DNA of 14,950 bases from CAYMJV01 sp964390545 (GTDB taxonomy: Bacteria > Desulfobacterota > BSN033 > UBA1163). The stretch is from assembly GCA_964390545.1 (NCBI GenBank), contig CAYMJV010000073.1, forward strand, positions 1 through 14,950, written 5' to 3'. The notes beneath the pieces are model-generated. The model was not told the origin of the DNA. It saw nothing but the letters and a program-made list of their open reading frames with translations, and ran no database searches. The translations under genes were made by a program, and so were the position numbers. Shown in pieces: positions 12,389-14,950 of this stretch; position 1 is the first letter of the stretch, and each line of letters starts with the position of its first letter.

Positions 12389-13465
12389 TTAATTCTTTCC
12401 AATTAATTCATAGCAATGATCCACAATCTCTTCAGCGGCTCTGGGTCGACCCACCTGCTGAATCTTTTCTTCCATCCTTCCTAGTTGTTCCGGATGGGAA
12501 TACAAATCAAGAATTGCCTTCGCCAACGAGGGCCCATTCAAGGCCCTATCCTCAATCATTCTTGCAGCGCCGCGCTCCACCAACTTTTGCGCATTCATCC
12601 ATTGGTGATTGTGGGCTGCAAATGGATAAGGGATGAGGATGGCCGCTTTTCCACAAACCGCCAGTTCAGCCACCGTGCTCGCACCGGATCGGCAGATGAC
12701 CAGATCAGCCATCTGGTAATACGGTGCCATGTCCTCAAGAAACGGCCTGACCAGTGCATCAAATCCCTTCTCTTGGTACCCTCTCGAAACGAAATCGAGA
12801 TCATCCTTCCCCGTTTGATGGATCACCTTTAGGGAGGACTTCATCTGATCCAGAGAGCGAAGGGCTTCCATCATCGTTAAATTTATCCGATGGGCTCCTG
12901 CGCTTCCTCCAAAGATGAGAAGGGTGAACCGATCCCCTTTTTTCCTTTCTCTCCCCTTAAGGATCTCCTTCCGGACCGGGTTCCCAGTCACAATCGTCTT
13001 CTCTTCTGGAAAATATTTTTTCGTCTCTTCAAAGGAGACAAAGATCTTTTGACTGAACCTTTTCAGGATGCGATTGGTCATGCCTGGGATCACATTCTGC
13101 TCATGGATGGCCCTTTTCATTCCGAGAAGGGAAGCAGCCAGAAGCGTTGGCCCTGAGGCGTATCCGCCCACCCCCAGGACCACCTGGGGTTGAAACTCTT
13201 TCAGGATGGAGGAGGCCTCTGAGACAGCTTTGGGGAGACTCCAAAGGGCTTTTAACTTTCCCAAGAAAGATCTTCCTTTGATGGGCCTGGCCTGGATCAT
13301 CCTCAAGGGGAATTTACCTCCCGCCAAAATCCTCGCCTCAATGCCTCTCTCCGTTCCAATGAAGAGAGCTTCATTTCCCTTCTCCCTTTCTACGAACGCT
13401 TCAGCAATCGCCATCCCAGGGAAGAGGTGACCCCCCGTTCCTCCTCCGGCAATTACCCACCTCAT
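12389..13465 (-). CDS. murG: UDP-GlcNAc:lipid I N-acetylglucosaminyltransferase
   Basis: GT-B glycosyltransferase on the inner face of the membrane; it converts lipid I to lipid II, the substrate used by FtsW. From ATG 13465 it has 358 residues, normal for the family. Motifs: the N-terminal G-loop IAGGGTGGHLFPG with the catalytic-site His, VLGVGGYASGP, HEQNVIPGMTNR, the second G-loop FGGSAGAHRIN, and the UDP-GlcNAc site CRSGASTVAEL...PYPFAAHNHQWMNA. The ATG shares one base with the ftsW stop (TGATG); a GTG three bases upstream is an alternative that adds one residue. The tight junction implies coupling with ftsW. Confidence 0.97.
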   Translation of the reverse strand: MRWVIAGGGTGGHLFPGMAIAEAFVEREKGNEALFIGTERGIEARILAGGKFPLRMIQARPIKGRSFLGKLKALWSLPKAVSEASSILKEFQPQVVLGVGGYASGPTLLAASLLGMKRAIHEQNVIPGMTNRILKRFSQKIFVSFEETKKYFPEEKTIVTGNPVRKEILKGRERKKGDRFTLLIFGGSAGAHRINLTMMEALRSLDQMKSSLKVIHQTGKDDLDFVSRGYQEKGFDALVRPFLEDMAPYYQMADLVICRSGASTVAELAVCGKAAILIPYPFAAHNHQWMNAQKLVERGAARMIEDRALNGPSLAKAILDLYSHPEQLGRMEEKIQQVGRPRAAEEIVDHCYELIGKN

Positions 13466-14565
13466 CACCGATCCACACGGGTCGAAAGGTGGAGCAGAAT
13501 CCCCACCCCGACTAAATTAGTAATCAACGATGTTCCTCCGTAACTGATAAAGGGAAGCGTTAACCCTTTTGTCGGAAGGAGCCCCAGAACGACGGCCATA
13601 TTGATCACTGCCTGAAGCGAGATCATGAGGGTAATGCCCAAAGCCAAATAAGTACCAAATCGATCATCGAGAGAGAGTCCAATCTGAATTCCCCTCACGG
13701 TGAAAACGAAGAAGAGGAGGACCACCACCATGGCACCTACCAGACCCAGCTCCTCCCCGATCACTGAAAAGATAAAGTCGGTATGGGGGGCAGGGAGGAA
13801 GAAGAGTTTCTGTCTCCCCTCTCCCAGTCCTAATCCAAAGAGCCCTCCTGACCCAAAAGAGAGGAAGGATTGGATAATCTGGAAACTGGTTCCTGTAGGA
13901 TCATCCCAGGGCCGGATGAAACTCATCAGTCTTTTATAACGGTATCCTACATTCATCAAAAGGTAATAGACCACAGGAATGGTAAGTAATAAGGCACCTG
14001 CCATATAGATCACCCTGGCCCCGCTGACGAAGAGAAGGAGGAAGACCATGCCTGAGAGAAAAAGAGCGGCCCCTAAATCGGGCTCTTTCGCCACCAGAAC
14101 GACAACAAGACCGGAAAGAAGGACCGTGGGGAGAAATCCAAAGGAAAAACTCCGGATCTTCTCGTCTTTCTTTGTCAAGAAGTAAGCGAGAAAGATGACC
14201 AAACCTAACTTGGCGAACTCCGAGGGCTGGAAGGAGACCGACTGAATTTTCAGCCAGCGCATCGCCCCCCCTGCCCGGTATCCAATCCCCGGGATCAATA
14301 CGGCGACCAATAACAGAACAGAGACAATGAGAATGGGATAGGCCAATCGTTTCAGAATCGTATAAGGGAAGAACAGGGTGCAGATCATCAGCATGAAACC
14401 GATCCCCGCGAAGAGGGCCTGTTTTTTCAAAAAGTAATAAGGGTCCTGGAAACGCTCTCCCGCCATGATGGCACTGGTGCTATAGACCATTACAATCCCA
14501 ACACCTACCAGGGCCAGCGTCACAATCAACAGTATAAAATCAATTCTTCCTCTTCCCTTCATCAT
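13465..14565 (-). CDS. ftsW: Septal peptidoglycan polymerase FtsW (SEDS family)
   Basis: Integral membrane SEDS glycosyltransferase that polymerises lipid II at the septum with a class B PBP. The 366-residue protein has about ten hydrophobic segments. SEDS landmarks are present: VYSTSAIM (27-34), VSFQPSEFAKLGL (110-122), KEPDLGAALF (160-169, with the essential acidic residue), the large loop FGSGGLFGLGLGEGRQKLFFLPAPHTDFIFSVIGEELG (237-274) and LPFISYGGTS (337-346). FtsW and RodA are alike, but the location between dcw genes and the short N-terminus argue for FtsW. The start is ATGATG at 14565, with AGGT about 7 nt upstream. It is the first dcw gene in the window; the 385 bp upstream are non-coding. 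Confidence 0.96.
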   Translation of the reverse strand: MMKGRGRIDFILLIVTLALVGVGIVMVYSTSAIMAGERFQDPYYFLKKQALFAGIGFMLMICTLFFPYTILKRLAYPILIVSVLLLVAVLIPGIGYRAGGAMRWLKIQSVSFQPSEFAKLGLVIFLAYFLTKKDEKIRSFSFGFLPTVLLSGLVVVLVAKEPDLGAALFLSGMVFLLLFVSGARVIYMAGALLLTIPVVYYLLMNVGYRYKRLMSFIRPWDDPTGTSFQIIQSFLSFGSGGLFGLGLGEGRQKLFFLPAPHTDFIFSVIGEELGLVGAMVVVLLFFVFTVRGIQIGLSLDDRFGTYLALGITLMISLQAVINMAVVLGLLPTKGLTLPFISYGGTSLITNLVGVGILLHLSTRVDR

Positions 14566-14566
14566 T

Positions 14567-14950
14567 TCAACCTAAGCTCATGACGTTCGATTGCTCATCA
14601 AATCCCAAACTCCAAATCCCAAATCCCAAATAAATTCCAAATACCAATCTCAAATGACCCAAACGACTTCGTTTGAGACTTCGAAATTGGCTCATTGGAT
14701 TCCTACATGGTCGAATCTGAGAATTTTCTTCCAACATTTTATCGTGCTCCCCCAAAAATCTCCCCTCCCCTCGGTGGGAGGGGATGAAGGGGAGGGGGGA
14801 CAAAAGGGTCTTTATTCTGTCCACCCCCACCCTCACCCTCCCCCATCGAAAAGGGGGAGGGGAATAGGTGGAGAGATTTCAAATATATTTGGCTAGAATT
14901 TGTTTGGTATTTGGTGCTTGTCATTTGGTGCTTGCCGCCAGGCGGCGTAC
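14567..14950. repeat. Composite intergenic repeat region upstream of ftsW
   Basis: No gene is supported here. 14600-14650 is a run of CAAATCCCAAAT/CCAAATACC-type words, and 14890-14935 holds their inverted counterparts (TTTGGTATTTGG, CATTTGGTGCTTG). Between them are a small hairpin CAAACGA-CT-TCGTTTG (14660-14675), a C/G hairpin CCCCTCCC/GGGAGGGG (14762-14769/14776-14783), and another CCCTCCCCC/GGGGGAGGG (14836-14844/14853-14861). AAATCTC (14756-14762) and GAGATTT (14873-14879) bound the C/G block. It probably represents several repeats stacked between ftsW and an upstream gene beyond the window. I see no clear promoter. Confidence 0.6.

Overview
The window is bacterial. Its core is a division and cell wall (dcw) cluster, all on the minus strand and read right to left: ftsW, murG, murC, murB, ddl, ftsQ, ftsA, ftsZ, then a B12-binding-type radical SAM gene. 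The gene order, the C-terminal FtsZ peptide, the radical SAM gene next to ftsZ, and the abundance of short palindromic repeats and REP-associated transposase debris suggest a Desulfobacterota/deltaproteobacterial-type genome, possibly a metagenome assembly. That assignment is inference from gene content; no rRNA or other taxonomic marker is present.

Layout. 1-755: the C-terminal remnant of a REP-associated (IS200/Y1-type) transposase, followed by non-coding sequence. 756-1236 (+): a type II toxin-antitoxin pair (ribbon-helix-helix antitoxin, RelE/ParE toxin) with a near-consensus promoter placed so that the transcript should be leaderless. 1267-5191 (-): a DUF457/YdjM-type membrane hydrolase, an alpha/beta hydrolase and the radical SAM protein, separated by repeat-filled gaps. 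5305-14565 (-): the dcw cluster. 14567-14950: non-coding and repeat-rich; the next upstream gene (murD or mraY would be usual) lies outside.

The dcw genes form two intracellular arms. MurC, MurB, Ddl and MurG make lipid II and its D-Ala-D-Ala donor. FtsW polymerises septal glycan, while FtsQ, FtsA and FtsZ build and anchor the divisome. Three junctions (ftsW/murG, murB/ddl, ftsQ/ftsA) are tightly coupled start-stop overlaps, so co-transcription and translational coupling are likely.

Two things stand out. First, FtsZ carries eight tandem 5-residue repeats (L-R-E-S-S/N) in its C-terminal linker and two copies of the conserved C-terminal peptide (DLPTFMRR and DIPTFMRK), the DNA of which is also similar. 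Second, almost every junction that is not start-stop coupled holds a different palindromic or MITE-like element. One is a 131-bp element with perfect 17-bp terminal inverted repeats inserted into the loop of another hairpin repeat between murC and murG. These repeats also create false N-terminal extensions for murB and ftsQ, so I placed those starts downstream. I found no tRNA, rRNA, CRISPR array or complete insertion sequence.
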